Of a DNA stretch of 64,000 bases, positions 44,230 through 55,975 are shown one piece after another (positions within the stretch are counted from its first letter, which is position 1; the number at the start of each line of letters is the position of its first letter). A program made the translations under genes and the position numbers. The notes beneath the pieces are model-generated. The model was not told where the DNA came from, did no database searches, and saw only the letters and a program-made list of their open reading frames with translations. Origin of the DNA: Prunella strophiata (lineage: Eukaryota > Chordata > Aves > Passeriformes > Prunellidae); contig JAZBQD010000007.1 in assembly GCA_036583965.1 (NCBI GenBank), forward strand, positions 992,001 through 1,056,000, written 5' to 3'.

Positions 44230-46150
44230 CTTTCCTCTCAAAGTGGGAAAATCCTCTCAAAAAGGACTTCCAAAGTTCCAGAGGGTTTTTGTTTATGTTA
44301 CAAACACATAACACATAGGGAGGAAATAAAATTAGGAATTAAAGCGATCATCGGCTGTGAAATTTTTGAGGGATCACGACTGACAGATTCCTGCCTTTTA
44401 GAGCAAACTGGAAAACTCTTCTCCAGGATCACACCCTACATTGTCAGCATTACTGTGAGTGAGGGAATCTGGTAGGGAAAGGGATCCAGGGTGCTGTAAG
44501 ATCTGGCCAGGGATTTGTCCTCTCTCGTAACAACCACCCACCGAGGTGTTTGCAGTGAGGAGATGAAGAGGTACCATGAGCTGCCAGCTCTTCCTGAGGG
44601 CTCCAGCACTGCAGGGAAAATTGCTCAGCAGAGCATCACAAAACTGAGAACATGACCCCAAAGCCTTTTACATCCCCCTTTACCCAACACAGGTATCCAA
44701 ACTTCTCCCTAACCTGGAGAGGTTGTGGTAGTGCCAACCTTGTGCTCTGGCCACGCTTTTCCTACACCTCTGGCAAACAAATCCATGTGCTACAGGTCCA
44801 GTGCTTCCAGGGGGTCCCACCCTGGGCTCTCCACACTTTTGGTTTGCAGGAGTTCCTCTCACCACCCCTCCAAAAACTCCATGGCCTTTCCTCATGCTTG
44901 GGTCAGGACAAGCCACTCAATCTGGGTAGTCCCTCTGTGCCAGTGAGCTGCTAATCCTGAGTCTGGCTAGAGTCTGGCTAATCCTGAGTCCTAATCTGGG
45001 CAAGTCCCTACAGGTTGAAGGCACGGAAGGGATCAAGGTGTTGAGATGCTCAGGAGTACAACACCCACATGTCAGAGCTGGGAGCCAGAACATTGGTGAC
45101 ACCTCAGATCTGGAGATGAGAACAGAGATAAGGCCATGGGAGGGACTGCAAAGCTGAACGAAGGAAGCCCCTGCACGTGTGTCCCCAGTGCTGGTGGCCC
45201 TGTCCCCATCCCAAGGGTGTCGCGTGTGCGTGTTCAGAGTCACGTTCATGGTGACAGCTGGGACCTGCTGCTGCTGTCACTTGTCCCCACAGCCAAAACC
45301 CCTATTAGTCCTTCCTCTGCTCAGTGTCCCGGGAGGGCGGATGCTGCTGTCAGGCTCCAAACACGCGTGACACAGAGCTGGTGCTGGGACAGCTGTGCTG
45401 ACAAACTGTCATCCCTCCAGCAGGGAACATATCCAGGTGACTCCCCTGCTCAGGTGTGGGTGTGGTGGCCACTGAAGACCCTCAGAAATGAGTCCTGTTG
45501 AGGTAGAGGGGGTGTTTAACAGTCCTAGAGTTCAAGGGTAAGGTCTTGATGGCTTTCAAGTGCAATTTTGAAAACAAAAGGATTCCAACATTTTCCCTAC
45601 TCCAGCCTGGAGACTGAGACCCCTGGAAGCTGGAGCTGAGCACAAGCCTCTGTGGAAATCCAACAGCCACTTCCACCTTGAGGTCACAAAAGAGCAAAGG
45701 GAAAAGTCCCCTTTGTCAGTGTCACCCTCACAGCGTCCTCTGACACAGAGCTGGGCAGTTCCAAAGCAGGGAACTCCATTGGAGTGGCCACCTCTGGCCT
45801 TTCCCAGCAGGATGGATGTGCTCCTGCTCCCTGTCTTGCCAATCCTTGAGGAAATTCTCCAAAATTCTCTGGGACTCTGCTCAAGCACATCCTTTATCCT
45901 TGTCCTTCCATCACTCTCTGGCTCCAACTCACTTCAGTCCCCATCGCTGGGCATCTGCTCAGTCCCCACTCTGACCTGAGCACCCAGGGAGCTCCAGCCC
46001 AGCAGAAACACATTGGGGTCCCCCCAAAACAGACCCCAAGATTTCGTTTGTCCCGAAAATTCGGAGTGAGGTTCCCGGAAGGGAATCATTAACCGGAATT
46101 AGCGACTGCGATGCAGAACGGGGCCGATGCGCCTCCTTCGCATCACCTCT
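44230..46150. other. Intergenic, nothing recognised
   Basis: No EDC-like frame and no named repeat. Bases 46060-46140 are CpG-containing DNA just upstream of the loricrin 3 promoter. Confidence 0.45.
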
Positions 46151-46158
46151 GCTGCAGG

Positions 46159-46332
46159 TGAGTCAAGGACGGAGGCAGCTGCGGCCAAGCTCTGTCAATA
46201 AATCTCTCAGCATTCCTTAGGGTGTCTCACTTCCCTCAGGGAGCACGATGCAGCCGGTATAAAAGCTCAGCTATCCCAGGGCTCCTCATTCAACCCACAC
46301 CGAGCATCGCGACGATCCCACCAGCACTGAAG
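46159..46332 (+). promoter_or_regulatory. Promoter module and non-coding exon 1, loricrin-type gene 3
   Basis: AP-1 site TGAGTCA at 46159, TCAATAAA at 46195, CATTCC at 46211, CTCACTTCCC at 46226, TATAAAA at 46258, and donor GTAAGT at 46333. The intron runs 46333-46827. Confidence 0.85.
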
Positions 46333-46842
46333 GTAAGTCCGTGGATACGGAAACTTCTGGAACCTCTACACAGGGAGATCCCTCCACCAGTTTGTCTTTG
46401 GGTGTTCTTTGAACTGTGGTGGCTCCACCAAAAACCAGCTGGAGGTGCCAACAGAACTCCCTTCCTTAGACAGGGGCGTTGCAGCTGGAACTCTGAAAGC
46501 TGAACTTTGAGCTGCTGAGTCAGTGTGAGACATCCAGAAGGATCCACACCATTTTTTAGGCATGTCAGAGCATGTGTGCAAACCTCGGGAAGTGTTCCCA
46601 ACCTTCCTGCACACAGAGGTTTCCCGGAACTGTTGTGACCTGCAGGGAGCTCCCCTGGATGTCACAGCAGCTCTCAGAGAGGGAGTTTAAAGTTTTAGAA
46701 AGAGTTTTAGGACTGCAGAAGATGGGACAAATGGGGCAAGTCCTGAGAGCTCTTCCTTCTTTGTCTGCTGGGAAGGCTCAGCTGCAGTCTCCAAGGTTCT
46801 CCTTTCTGACAGCTCTGTTCCTTGCAGGGTCACTGCTCCAAG

Positions 46843-48039
46843 ATGTGCTCCAGACAAAGCTCCGGAGGCTGCCATGGGATGTCCTCCCAGTCCAGCTGGG
46901 TGCCACAGTCAGGGCTCCAGTTGCCACGGGAGTGGCTCCTCCAGTTACCAGTCCCAGGGCTCCTCCTGCTGCGGGGGCGGAGGGGGCTCCAGCAAAGTCA
47001 TCATCAGCTCTGGTGGTGGAGGAGGGGGATCCTGCTGCAGTGGGGGCTCCTCTGGATATGGGATGGGAGGGGGATACGGTGGTGGCTCTTCAGGATCAAA
47101 GAGCATCATTGGAGGGGGAAGCAGTGGAGGATACTCAGGTTATGGCATGGGAGGAGGATGTGGTGGTGGATCTTCAGGATCAAAGAGCATCATTGTAGGT
47201 GGAGGCAGTGGAGGTTCCTCTGGATGCTGCAGTGGGGGCAGCTATGGAATGGGTGGAGGCTATGGTGGATCTTCAGGATCAAAGACCATCATTGGAGGGG
47301 GAAGCAGTGGAGGTTCCTCTGGATGCTGTAGTGGAGGATCCAGCTACGGGATAGGAGGAGGATATGGTGGTGGGTCTTCGGGATCAAAGAGCATCATTGG
47401 AGGTGGAGGTTCCTCTGGATGCTGCAGTGGAGGATCTTCAGGCTATGGAATGGGTGGAGGGTATGGTGGTGGATCTTCAGGATCAAAGAGCATCATTGTA
47501 GGGGGAGGCAGTGGAGGTTCCTCTGGATACTGTGGTGGAGGATCTTCAGGTTATGGCATGGGTGGAGAATATGGTGGTGTGTCTTCAGGAACCAAGATCA
47601 TAATGGGAGGGGGAAGCAGTGGAGGTTCCTCTGGATGCTGTAGTGGAGGATCCAGCTATGGGATGGGAGGGAGGATACGGTAGTGGATCTTCAGGATCAA
47701 AGAGCATCATTGTAGGGGGAAGCAGTGGAGGTTCCTCTGGATGCTGTGGTGGAGGATCCAGCTACGGGATGGGAGGAGGATATGGTGGTGGCTCTTCAGG
47801 AGGGAAGATCATCATTGGAGGTGGAGGCAGTGGTGGATCCTCTGGATGCTGTGGTGGAGGATCCAGCTATGGGATGGGAGGAGGATACAGCAGGCGGCTC
47901 CTCAGGCCAGACCATCATCATCAGCTCTGGAGGTGGCAGTGGAGGCTCCTCCCAGCAGAAATGTCCCATTGTTGTCCCCAGCGTGGTGTCCCACCAGAGC
48001 AAGCAGAGCTCCTACTGGCCCTACGGCCAGCAGAAGTAA
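46843..48039 (+). CDS. LOR: Loricrin-type Gly/Ser/Tyr/Cys protein 3, three frameshifts as sequenced
   Basis: It starts MCSRQSSGGCHGMSSQSS. It then shows family sequence in the next frame (CHSQGSSCHGSGSSSYQSQGSS), followed by repeats of SSGYGMGGGYGGGSSGSKSII and GGGSSGGSSGCCSGG, and ends with the tail SSQQKCPIVVPSVVSHQ and SSYWPYGQQK. Breaks are near 46898 (four extra bases), 47670 (one extra base in GGGAGGGAGG) and 47890 (one extra base in AGCAGGCGG). They sum to six, so start and stop share one frame although the middle does not. Without correction translation would stop at 47331. The role is as for loricrin. The Tyr-Gly-Met-Gly units and more regular repeat set it apart from gene 2. Multiple errors in a repeat region, or decay of the gene, are both possible. 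Confidence 0.82.
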
Positions 48040-48223
48040 CAGCCCTGGGCACTCTGGCTCCTCCTTGCCTCCAGCCCTGGCTCTGCTGCCTGGTCCTTCC
48101 CAGCATGTCCTCTGCTGTCCCTGGACTCTGCACCCTGGTGTGAGAATCTCCAGGACTGCCCTGCTGTGCCCTGCTCCTGGTGTTGGGGAGGCCTTTGATC
48201 ATGTTCTGTCACTTTTTACATCC

Positions 48224-48229
48224 AATAAA
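48224..48229 (+). terminator. Polyadenylation signal AATAAA, loricrin-type gene 3
   Basis: About 185 bases after the stop. Confidence 0.85.
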
Positions 48230-48689
48230 TGGTACAATTGCTCAAACCTGCCCAGTTTTTTGGGAGTTCATTTCTTTCTTGCACTATCAACCTGCACATT
48301 ATGGTCTTGGGATGTAGAAATGTCTCTGATGAGATGTTTCACTCCAAAGCTACCCTGGTTTATTGTCCCCGAGGTTTTGCACCTGTATTTTCCACCTGGG
48401 CTCTGTGAGGGAGGAACAGAAGATCCCAAAATTAAAAGGAACCACAGCACCAACACCCTTTGGTGCCTGGGCATGGTGCAGGCACTCTGTGTCCTCTGAG
48501 GTGCCAGCACAAAATGACCACCTCTGTGGACCTGATGGGAGGTGTGACCAGGCCCCCAGGCTCAATCAGGAAGAGCAGGGATGGGGGATGACCCAACACA
48601 GCTGGTGATGCCCCAGGATGGGCAATAAAACATCCATGATAACATCCATGGCCTTGCCATCCTCCCCCTTCCTGCAGCAAACCTGAGGG

Positions 48690-48905
48690 AACAGGCCTCA
48701 GGCTGTGCCAGGGGGGCTCAGGGCAGACACCAGGAGGAATTTCTTCATGGAAAAGGCAGTCAGGCCTTGGAGGTTTGGAGTCCCCATCCCTGGAGGTGTC
48801 CAAGGAAGGACTGGACGTGGCACTCAGTACTCTGGGCTGGCCAACAAAGCTGGGACAGGCTGGGAGGGCTTTTCCAGCCTCAGGGATTCTGGAATTCCAT
48901 GATCT
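48690..48905 (+). repeat. CR1 LINE 3' end
   Basis: CCTCAGGCTGTGCCAGG, GGAGGTGTCCAAGGAAGGACTGG and GGGCTTTTCCAGCCTCAGGGATTCTGG. Confidence 0.85.
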
Positions 48906-48909
48906 GTAC

Positions 48910-49700
48910 CCAGAGGGAAGCCTCACCTGCGAACCAGCCAACCCAGCCCTGGGCCAGGCAGGAGGGAATAAAATCAGCAGCAAATCCCTCAGGCAGCTCC
49001 AAATCTTCCTCCTGGCCCCAAATGCCCCCCTCCCCAGGCTTTGCACCCTGTCCTGGCAGCCCCCCCCACCCCACGCACGGATTTCTGCCCGGGGATGGGG
49101 CTTTGGCCAAAGCTGGGACTCTCTGTCCCCGCAGCAGAACTCCCCTGGAGCCAGTCCAGCCTCCAGGAGCTGCTCTGCAGGGCCGGGCTGGAGCAGCCGG
49201 GATCTTCAACCCCACCAGGCCCCGGTGCTCTTTCCAAACCAGAGGAAGATGAAAAAGAAGGAAGGGAGGGATGTGGAGGCATAATCCTTCATTAAAGCGT
49301 AATCCAGCCAGGCTGGGTTTAAGCATCGGGACATCCACACCTCCGCAAATTCTGCCTTTAAGCTCTCTTAGAGCACGTCCAGCACCCTTGCAAAATTCCC
49401 ACTTAGGGCATCAATCACTTTGAACGAACTTCTGGTTCATATGCAAATGTTTTCCTCGGAAAAAGCTCTCCCTGGAGCCACCGGGGAGCGGCGGGAGGAT
49501 TAGGGACCTTTGGGAGCTTTTCCTTCCCTGTGCCCCACAGTCCCCGCTCTCGCTGTGCATTCCCCTACACCCACACCTCTCCCGGGGCTGGGGGCCGGAG
49601 GATTCCCGCGTAGCCCAGGGCAGGGGCACAGGAATAGGCTCATTAAGCAGAAGTAACAATTACAGCAGCGAAATGAGCGGTGTGAAGCAAGATATGGATC
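48910..49700. other. Intergenic, nothing recognised
   Basis: No gene. The GC-rich part 49030-49230 is open in several frames but has no family features. Confidence 0.45.
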
Positions 49701-49701
49701 G

Positions 49702-49871
49702 GGAGTCAAAGCAAACACTGAAATCGCCGTTTGGTAAATAAATCCTTCTCATTCCCGAGGGTGTCTCACTTCCCATACACGTTAAACGCCGTATAAATGT
49801 TCCTGAGGCTGTTAAAGCTCCTCATTCAGTCGACTTTTACCTTCTAAATGTGTTTCCGATGGCTGAAGAGG
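49702..49871 (+). promoter_or_regulatory. Promoter module and non-coding exon 1, loricrin-related gene
   Basis: Degenerate AP-1 site GGAGTCA at 49702, TAAATAAA at 49735, CATTCC at 49750, CTCACTTCCC at 49765, TATAAAT at 49792, and donor GTAAGT at 49872. The intron runs 49872-50630. Exon 1 contains ATGTGTTTCCGATGG, two upstream ATGs before the donor. Confidence 0.8.
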
Positions 49872-50409
49872 GTAAGTCTGGCTTTTTTCTGGGATTTTAT
49901 CCTTTCCTACTCATGGGATGCAGCTCATTTGAGACTTTGGCTAGTGGGCTACAGGACCCCTCTGCCTGAGCCAAGTCCTAGGGAACTGGGTGGGCTCCTG
50001 CTCCATTCTGGATTCAATCCCTGTGGAAAAAGGTGAAATCAGGGCACCAGAGCGGGATACAGAGGGATGAGCAGGGTGAAAACCCTGGATGGATCTGTGG
50101 TGAGGGCCGGCAGTAACAGAGCCAGGGTGGAAACTTTGATCCATTACTCTTGCAACAACTGAGGAAGAGAAACGAGGATGATCCTCGGTGTTTTTGCAGC
50201 TCTGTGGACATGAAAATGAGTGGGGGAAACCATGGCAGTTATTAGGGGGGAAAATAATAAGTTTCAGATTTTATATTTCAGATTTTGGATTCAGAACATA
50301 TTTCAGCTTTTGGATTCTCTAGAAATAGAGGTAGAAAGAGGAAAGCTATCCCAAGAAGAGCCCAGATATCCTTGGATTTGAAGGACAGGGGCTTGGAGAA
50401 ACCTAGTTT

Positions 50410-50505
50410 AGCAGAAGGTGTCCCTGCCCATGGCAAGAAGTGGCATTGGATGAGCTTTAAGGTCTTTTCCAACCCAAACCACTCCACGATTCCATGATTC
50501 TCTAA
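50410..50505 (+). repeat. CR1 LINE 3' end (intronic)
   Basis: GTGTCCCTGCCCATGGCAAG through GGTCTTTTCCAACCCAAACC with an ATTCC/ATGATTCT tail. Confidence 0.85.
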
Positions 50506-50653
50506 CAGCTCGGTTTCAAAGCCTGGAACTGCCCTAGTCCCTGGCCACACCTGGCACCTCCCCACCTGCCCTGGCACCAACAAGAAGCAAAACGGTGCGA
50601 GTTTGGGGGTGTTTTCCTTTCCTCTTCCAGATTTACCACTATCTCCGGCGGAG

Positions 50654-51313
50654 ATGCTCCCGGCGGAACCGGGCTACAGCCGGGACATCTCCCTGAGCCA
50701 CCGCGGGTTCTGCTCCGGCGCCTTCGCCAACCGCCACGGCCGCGCCTCCTTCTCGTGTGACGGGGAAGGCTCCGTCACCTACAGCCGGAGACCCCCGCCC
50801 TGCCCGCCCCCGCCACCGCCAGCCCCCTACAGCATCTCTGGGAGGTTCTCGTGTGACGCTGACGGGTCCCTCACGATCACCAGCGGGGACCCTGGGGTCA
50901 CGTCTGGCTGGGACCTCACGGTGGGGACGGTCCCGGTCTACGGCTCCGGAGTGGGAATGGGGTACGGCCACGAGGACGTGGGTCCGGTCATCAGCGGCGC
51001 AGGGGGAGGTGGAGGATCCGTCTACCATGGAGGGAATTCAGGAATGGCGGAAGGAGTAGGGGCTGGGTACGGATACTCTGCACCCCTGAGTGACACCCTA
51101 AGCACGGGGGGGGTCTCTGAGGGCTCAGGGTACTACGGAGGAGGGTATGGATATGGGACATACGGAACTGGGACATTCCTCGGCCCAGAGCTCAGCCCTG
51201 CTGGCGGGGGATGCGCCCAGGTGGTGCAGCAGAAATGCCCCGTGGTTGTCCCCACCATCAAGAGCCAGCAGTGCAAGCAGAGCACCCACTGGCCCCCCAT
51301 CCAGAAGAAGTGA
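50654..51313 (+). CDS. Loricrin-related EDC protein with FSCDG repeats and WPP tail
   Basis: An intact 219-residue protein. Residues 1-32 are a basic/Ser-rich head (MLPAEPGYSRDISLSHRG). Two copies of a motif FSCDxxGSxT follow (33-42 and 65-74) with a poly-Pro stretch between (47-57). Residues 95-187 are Gly/Tyr/Ser-rich (YGGGYGYGTYG) without the pure Gly loops of loricrin. The tail (191-219) QQKCPVVVPTIKSQQCKQS and THWPPIQKK is clearly homologous to the loricrin 2 and 3 tails. Gln and Lys there should be transglutaminase sites (inference). Promoter and tail place it in the loricrin group. It may be the gene called EDWM in chicken, but I cannot confirm that. The start is the first ATG after the acceptor AG at 50629-50630. 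Confidence 0.88.
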   Translation: MLPAEPGYSRDISLSHRGFCSGAFANRHGRASFSCDGEGSVTYSRRPPPCPPPPPPAPYSISGRFSCDADGSLTITSGDPGVTSGWDLTVGTVPVYGSGVGMGYGHEDVGPVISGAGGGGGSVYHGGNSGMAEGVGAGYGYSAPLSDTLSTGGVSEGSGYYGGGYGYGTYGTGTFLGPELSPAGGGCAQVVQQKCPVVVPTIKSQQCKQSTHWPPIQKK

Positions 51314-51527
51314 CTGGCCCAGCAGCCTCTCCCACAGTCTCAAAAGTGCCCCTGGATGTGCCACAGTGGAATTTTCCCCTGATGGTATCATTACATCATA
51401 GAGCTCTGCACTCCTCACGTGGGGCTGTGCTGACAGCAGTCCCTCAGGAGCTGCTGGAAAAAGGGGTTTGTGCTTTGGTGATGGGAAAAGATTCTTTTCT
51501 CCATCTCCTTTGGATCACAGGTTGGAA

Positions 51528-51533
51528 AATAAA
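51528..51533 (+). terminator. Polyadenylation signal AATAAA, loricrin-related gene
   Basis: About 215 bases after the stop. Confidence 0.85.
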
Positions 51534-51724
51534 ACCTCGCAGTCTGTGGGGAGTTTCAATATTGGGATGATTTCTTTCATTTCTGTCTCCTTCACTCAAA
51601 ATGCAAATGGGTTCTTAAGGAATCTCTACAACACAAAGCACCTTTTTCGTATCTATTTTACACCCAATTTAAATTTAAAATTTATGTAAATACAATTACA
51701 ATACATCACTTTCAACAGCGAGAG

Positions 51725-52020
51725 AAGTTCAGGTGGCAACAGGACAGTGCCAGACTCTTCCCAGTGGTGCCCAGTGGACAGGACAAGGAGGATGGCCATA
51801 AGCCAAACCCCAGTTCCACCTCAGCATGAGGGAGAACCTCTTTCCATGGAGGAGGCAGAGCCCTAGAACAGCTGCCCAGGGAAGGAGTGGAGTCTCCCCT
51901 TGCAGAGACATCCCAACCCCACCTGGACATGTCCCTGTGCCCCCTGCTCCCTCAGGAGATCTCCAGAGATCCCTCCCAACTCCAACTATTCCAGAATTCT
52001 GGGATTCTGTGCTTAACCTG
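51725..52020 (+). repeat. CR1 LINE 3' end, distinct subfamily
   Basis: AGTTCAGGTGGCAACAGG-type block, CAGCATGAGGGAGAACCTC and ACTATTCCAGAATTCTGGGATTCTGTG. Confidence 0.75.
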
Positions 52021-52029
52021 GCTCTTGCT

Positions 52030-54035
52030 GGAGGTGCTGCTGCCACCCCATGGAGCCCCTGTGAGCCTCATTAATGAAATCTGCCAATCTCCCAGGTGAT
52101 TTCTGACTGATTACTATTTACAGTGTGACCTGGCAGTGAAAGGTTGTTTACCTGACACCAGTTCCCAGCTCCTGCCCCAGGAGATTGCCGGGGATGGCGA
52201 AACCCCGAGCACGTAGAGCCTCGTGCATGAGGCAACTCCAAGGAGCTCCTTGGCTTCCTCCCCATAACCTGCTCATGGCATTTTTTGATAGGATCAGACC
52301 CTAAATTAGGCACGGGGAGAGGACGGTTCCAGTGCTGGTTGGGACGTGGGGTTTGCCCAACATTTAATCTTCCGGGACTCTTCTCTGGGGTTGTTTGAGT
52401 CATCCAAATACTTGTTAGGAAGGGAAAAAAAACCACCCATAGGTCTGAGTCCATTTAAAAGTGAGACATAAAATCACATTGTTTGTTTCTCACCATTTTG
52501 CTTTCACCCACCTGGGGGGATTTTGCACCCTTCCAACTCAATAAAAATCCAGAAAACTTTGTCCCTGAAACACCAAAGACCCAAATCCTCTGAGCTCTAA
52601 ACCCATGTTTGATGCCACAGGATCCTTCACACATAAAGTGTTGTAACATCATCATGTGGGGACAATTACACAAGACTTTGTCACCAGCCCTAATAAATTC
52701 CATTCTAAAATTAGTCAGCGTTATCATTTATTTGCCTTTATTTCTATTTCTAAAATCTGCCGCTTCATTATTGATATTTCTGTGGGTTTCCTTCCTTCAT
52801 TAAGGGAGCAAAAAAACTCTGAAAGCTCAAACGATTTCCCAGAGAATTCCACAAAAGCAAGCCCGGAGCCTTCAAATATTTGTGTTTATCCAACTGACTG
52901 AAAACCATCTCAAAATTTCAGTCCCTCCCAAAAGAAAGAAAACACTTGAAAATCCCAATTCTTCCTCCCTGGTTCTTGAGGCTCCTATCAAAGGGCACTC
53001 CCCAAGTTCAGATGGTTCCATATTTAATAGACCCAGGGTGGACCGGTTTTCATCCAAGGTTGGACATGAGGAGCCAGAGCTGATCTGCCCTCCCCAGAGC
53101 TCAGCTCCAGCCTGAGCCTGGGAGGAGTCCTCAGGCTGGGTTTTATCCTTGGCACAGCGAGGTTTCCTCCCCTCTCCTTGCGCAACAGGGCAGGGACGAG
53201 TCATCCTGTGAGGAACCCTGATAACACAGGAGTCATCCCAAAGCCTGATAACACCAGATCATTCCCGACCCTGATAAGCCAGGACTCATCCCCAGCTCTG
53301 ATAAGCCAGGACTCATCCCGAGCCTGTCAGTGCTTGTTAAACCAAGGCCCCTCTCCTGCAGCTGTTGGTAAACAGGCTGAGCAGTAAACACGGCTCTGGC
53401 TTCTGGATGAAAGTCTCCAGCTGGCGCGTCTGGATAGAAACTCCAGGAATTGTTTCAGTGATAGCAAATGGGAGCCACCCCTCAGCTTCAGGGCTTCTCT
53501 GCCTAACAAAACCTCGTGGCCCCGTGAGGGAGTTCAGGTGGGAAATGAGTGAGAACACATCAGGAGTCCTGCTGGAATTCCATGGTCAGGCCGGAACGGG
53601 AGGGGAAATGAGAAGCCGGGGCTGTTGCGAAGCCATGGTTGCATCCACGATTGCACCACCCCAGTGCTCTGCACCCAGGTGCTCCCATCCTGCCCCAGGG
53701 AAGAGCCGGCGGAGCTCGGATGCGTGGGGAGCTCGGATGTGTGGTCTCTGACCCAGCATTTTACTCACAGCTTACTCACAGGTGCAAGGTTTGCACAAGC
53801 GGCTTCCGTCGGCACCGTTTCCCATCACTGCTCCAGAGCCCCGCACATAAAACAGTAAAATATGACAAAAATGGAAATTTTCAAAGAGATATTCTGCCAT
53901 GGGGCATCTCGGGGCTGGCCAGGAGAAATGTCAGCAACAAAAATTGGTGGTGACTGTGTCAGTGATGGTGGAATGGCCATAAAATCAGGTGGGATAGAAA
54001 CTACAGGAGTAGACGTCCAAGCAGATGGACACAGG
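52030..54035. other. Intergenic with short CTGATAA repeats, no gene
   Basis: At 53215-53325 CTGATAAnnCCAG/CTCATCCC units recur about five times at 20-25-base spacing (GATAA on the plus strand). Nothing else was recognised. Confidence 0.5.
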
Positions 54036-54039
54036 CTGG

Positions 54040-54260
54040 GGAATCACAGAATCATGGAACCATGGAATCACAGAAGCTCAGAATCCCTGATCTCACAATC
54101 ACAGAATCCAGGAACAGCAGGGGAGCAGGGTCACCTGGAGCAGGTGACACAGGGACACATCCAGGAGGGTCTGGAATGACTCCAGACACTCCAGCAGTCC
54201 GGGGCTCTGCCCCCCTCCATGGTGGAAAGTTCTCCCCCATGTTGAGGAAACCTTCGTTAC
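54040..54260 (-). repeat. CR1 LINE 3' fragment
   Basis: AATCACAGAATCATGGAACCATGG, the CR1 tail in reverse, then CACACTGGGACAC-like and CAGGAGGGTCTGG blocks. Confidence 0.75.
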
Positions 54261-54264
54261 ATTT

Positions 54265-54950
54265 TTGGGGAATTCACAGGTGGAAGCCAACACTTCCAAA
54301 AGTGGCCTGTGCCATCAGCTGGGTTGGCCAGGTCACTTCCCAGCCCGAGCCTCCCCCAGTGGCCACAGACTTCACCATCCTGGATTTTGTTCCTTTGGGA
54401 AATGACCCTATCAGAGAGGGGACCCTCGATACCTGCAGGTGCTTCACGGGGTGAAAGCAACTTTAAAGATATTTTCCAAGCATGTCCAACCAGGACTTTC
54501 TAAGAATTTGCCATTTTTCGTGGGGAGAACCTGAGAATGGTGGGTTTTTCTCCACAAGAGAGCCAAGGTTTTTCTCCTGCCAAGACCAGTCGGAGAGGAC
54601 CAGGCACTGGGACCTCTCCTTCCTGCCAGACTCCAGGTGAGAGGTTTCGGGAGGACAGGAACCCCAAAACTCACCACCTTTGCCACCCGTTTTGCAATCT
54701 AAAATTCATCGTGCCGTGAGCGTGAGCCAGCCGGGCCGCCCACACTGGTTTTCACTCAGAGCCCGCCAGGGCAGGGTGCAATTAAAGCTGTGTAACACAA
54801 GGAAGACAATCCAGAGCCTGACAAGTCAATCAAAGAAATCAGGTGGAAGGAGCTTTTGAAGGTGGTGGGTAATTAGGGGTGGGGCTGTTTTGTAAATACC
54901 TTGGTCATTTTTCCGCAGGGGATTATTGCATTTTCAGGAAGGGACTTGGG
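54265..54950. other. Intergenic, nothing recognised
   Basis: Leads into the promoter of the next gene. No frame with family features. Confidence 0.45.
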
Positions 54951-54955
54951 AACTG

Positions 54956-55028
54956 TATAAAAGTCCTTGGAGGGGACAGCAGCTCATTCACTCAGCTCCA
55001 CTCTTCCTCCAGAGCCTTCACAGCCCAG
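54956..55028 (+). promoter_or_regulatory. TATA box and non-coding exon 1, Gln/Cys/His gene
   Basis: TATAAAA lies at 54956-54962 and the donor GTGAGT at 55029. The intron runs 55029-56192. The loricrin promoter module is absent. Inside the intron, 55850-55970 has tandem GGGAAATGG(T/C)TCAAGGA units of about 20 bases, read as five copies. Confidence 0.85.
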
Positions 55029-55844
55029 GTGAGTGCCTGCTAACCTTTAATTCCAATGAGAATTCCCTGCACTGAGCTGAGCTTTGTTCTGGGGGCATTT
55101 CCTAGGGTTATTGAATATATATAATCCTTGGCTCTGTGGCTAGGGGCTGTTTTAGTGCTCCCAAAAAATAGGACTGCCTGTGCTGAGAAGCAAAATTTAT
55201 TACCTGTAGTTATATTTGGATTACTCTGGTGCTTTCCAGTATCTAAAGGACACACTGGAAATTAATAAAAGCAAAGAATGGGATTTGGGGGTGAATGGGA
55301 GACAGCAGGCTGATCTTTCATATGAAACTCAGGGTTAAGCTGGGAATTTTAATTTCATTTGTAAGCCTGACTCCCTTACTAAGTTCTTTTTGAAAACATT
55401 CAGGAGCTGAAAGTATTAAAACATCCTTGAAGAAATTTAGGAAAGAACAGAGAAGGAGGATTTAAACTGTGAGAGGAAGGAGCAGCAGGATCCTCTTCCA
55501 GCTCAGCATCCAGGATGATTTTTGCCTCCCTGAAATCCCAGCAGTCCTCAGCAGGGGCTGGGATGTGCACAGAGGATTTTCCTCATGCTCAGGAAATTAG
55601 GCCTGGAGGGAGCAGAGGACATGAGGAGGGAGGAAGGCACAGGAATTTGTCTTTATTTTGGGCACCTGCCTTCAGAAGTGGATTTTTCTGGGCCCTTGCC
55701 ACCAGTCCTGGCTGTGCCAGGGCCCCTCAAGGCTACGAGAATTTGGGATTCTTGCCAAGATGCCTCTTGCTGGTGTGGGATATTCCAGCATCACACAGAG
55801 CATCTGCTCCTCCAGGAGCATCCCAGGATGCAGCCAAGGAATAA

Positions 55845-55975
55845 CAGGGAAATGGTTCAAGGAGAGCAGGGAAATGGCTCAAGGAAGAACAGGAAAATGG
55901 TTCAAAAAATAGCAGGAAAGTGGTTCAAGGAGAGCAGGGAAATGGCTTGAGGAAGAACAGGGAAATGGCTCATGG
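55845..55975 (+). repeat. Short minisatellite, about 5-6 units
   Basis: Units of about 20 bases built on CAGGGAAATGGTTCAAGGAG, with alternating TGGTTCAAGGAGAG and TGGCTCAAGGAAGAA versions. It lies in the intron. Confidence 0.85.
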
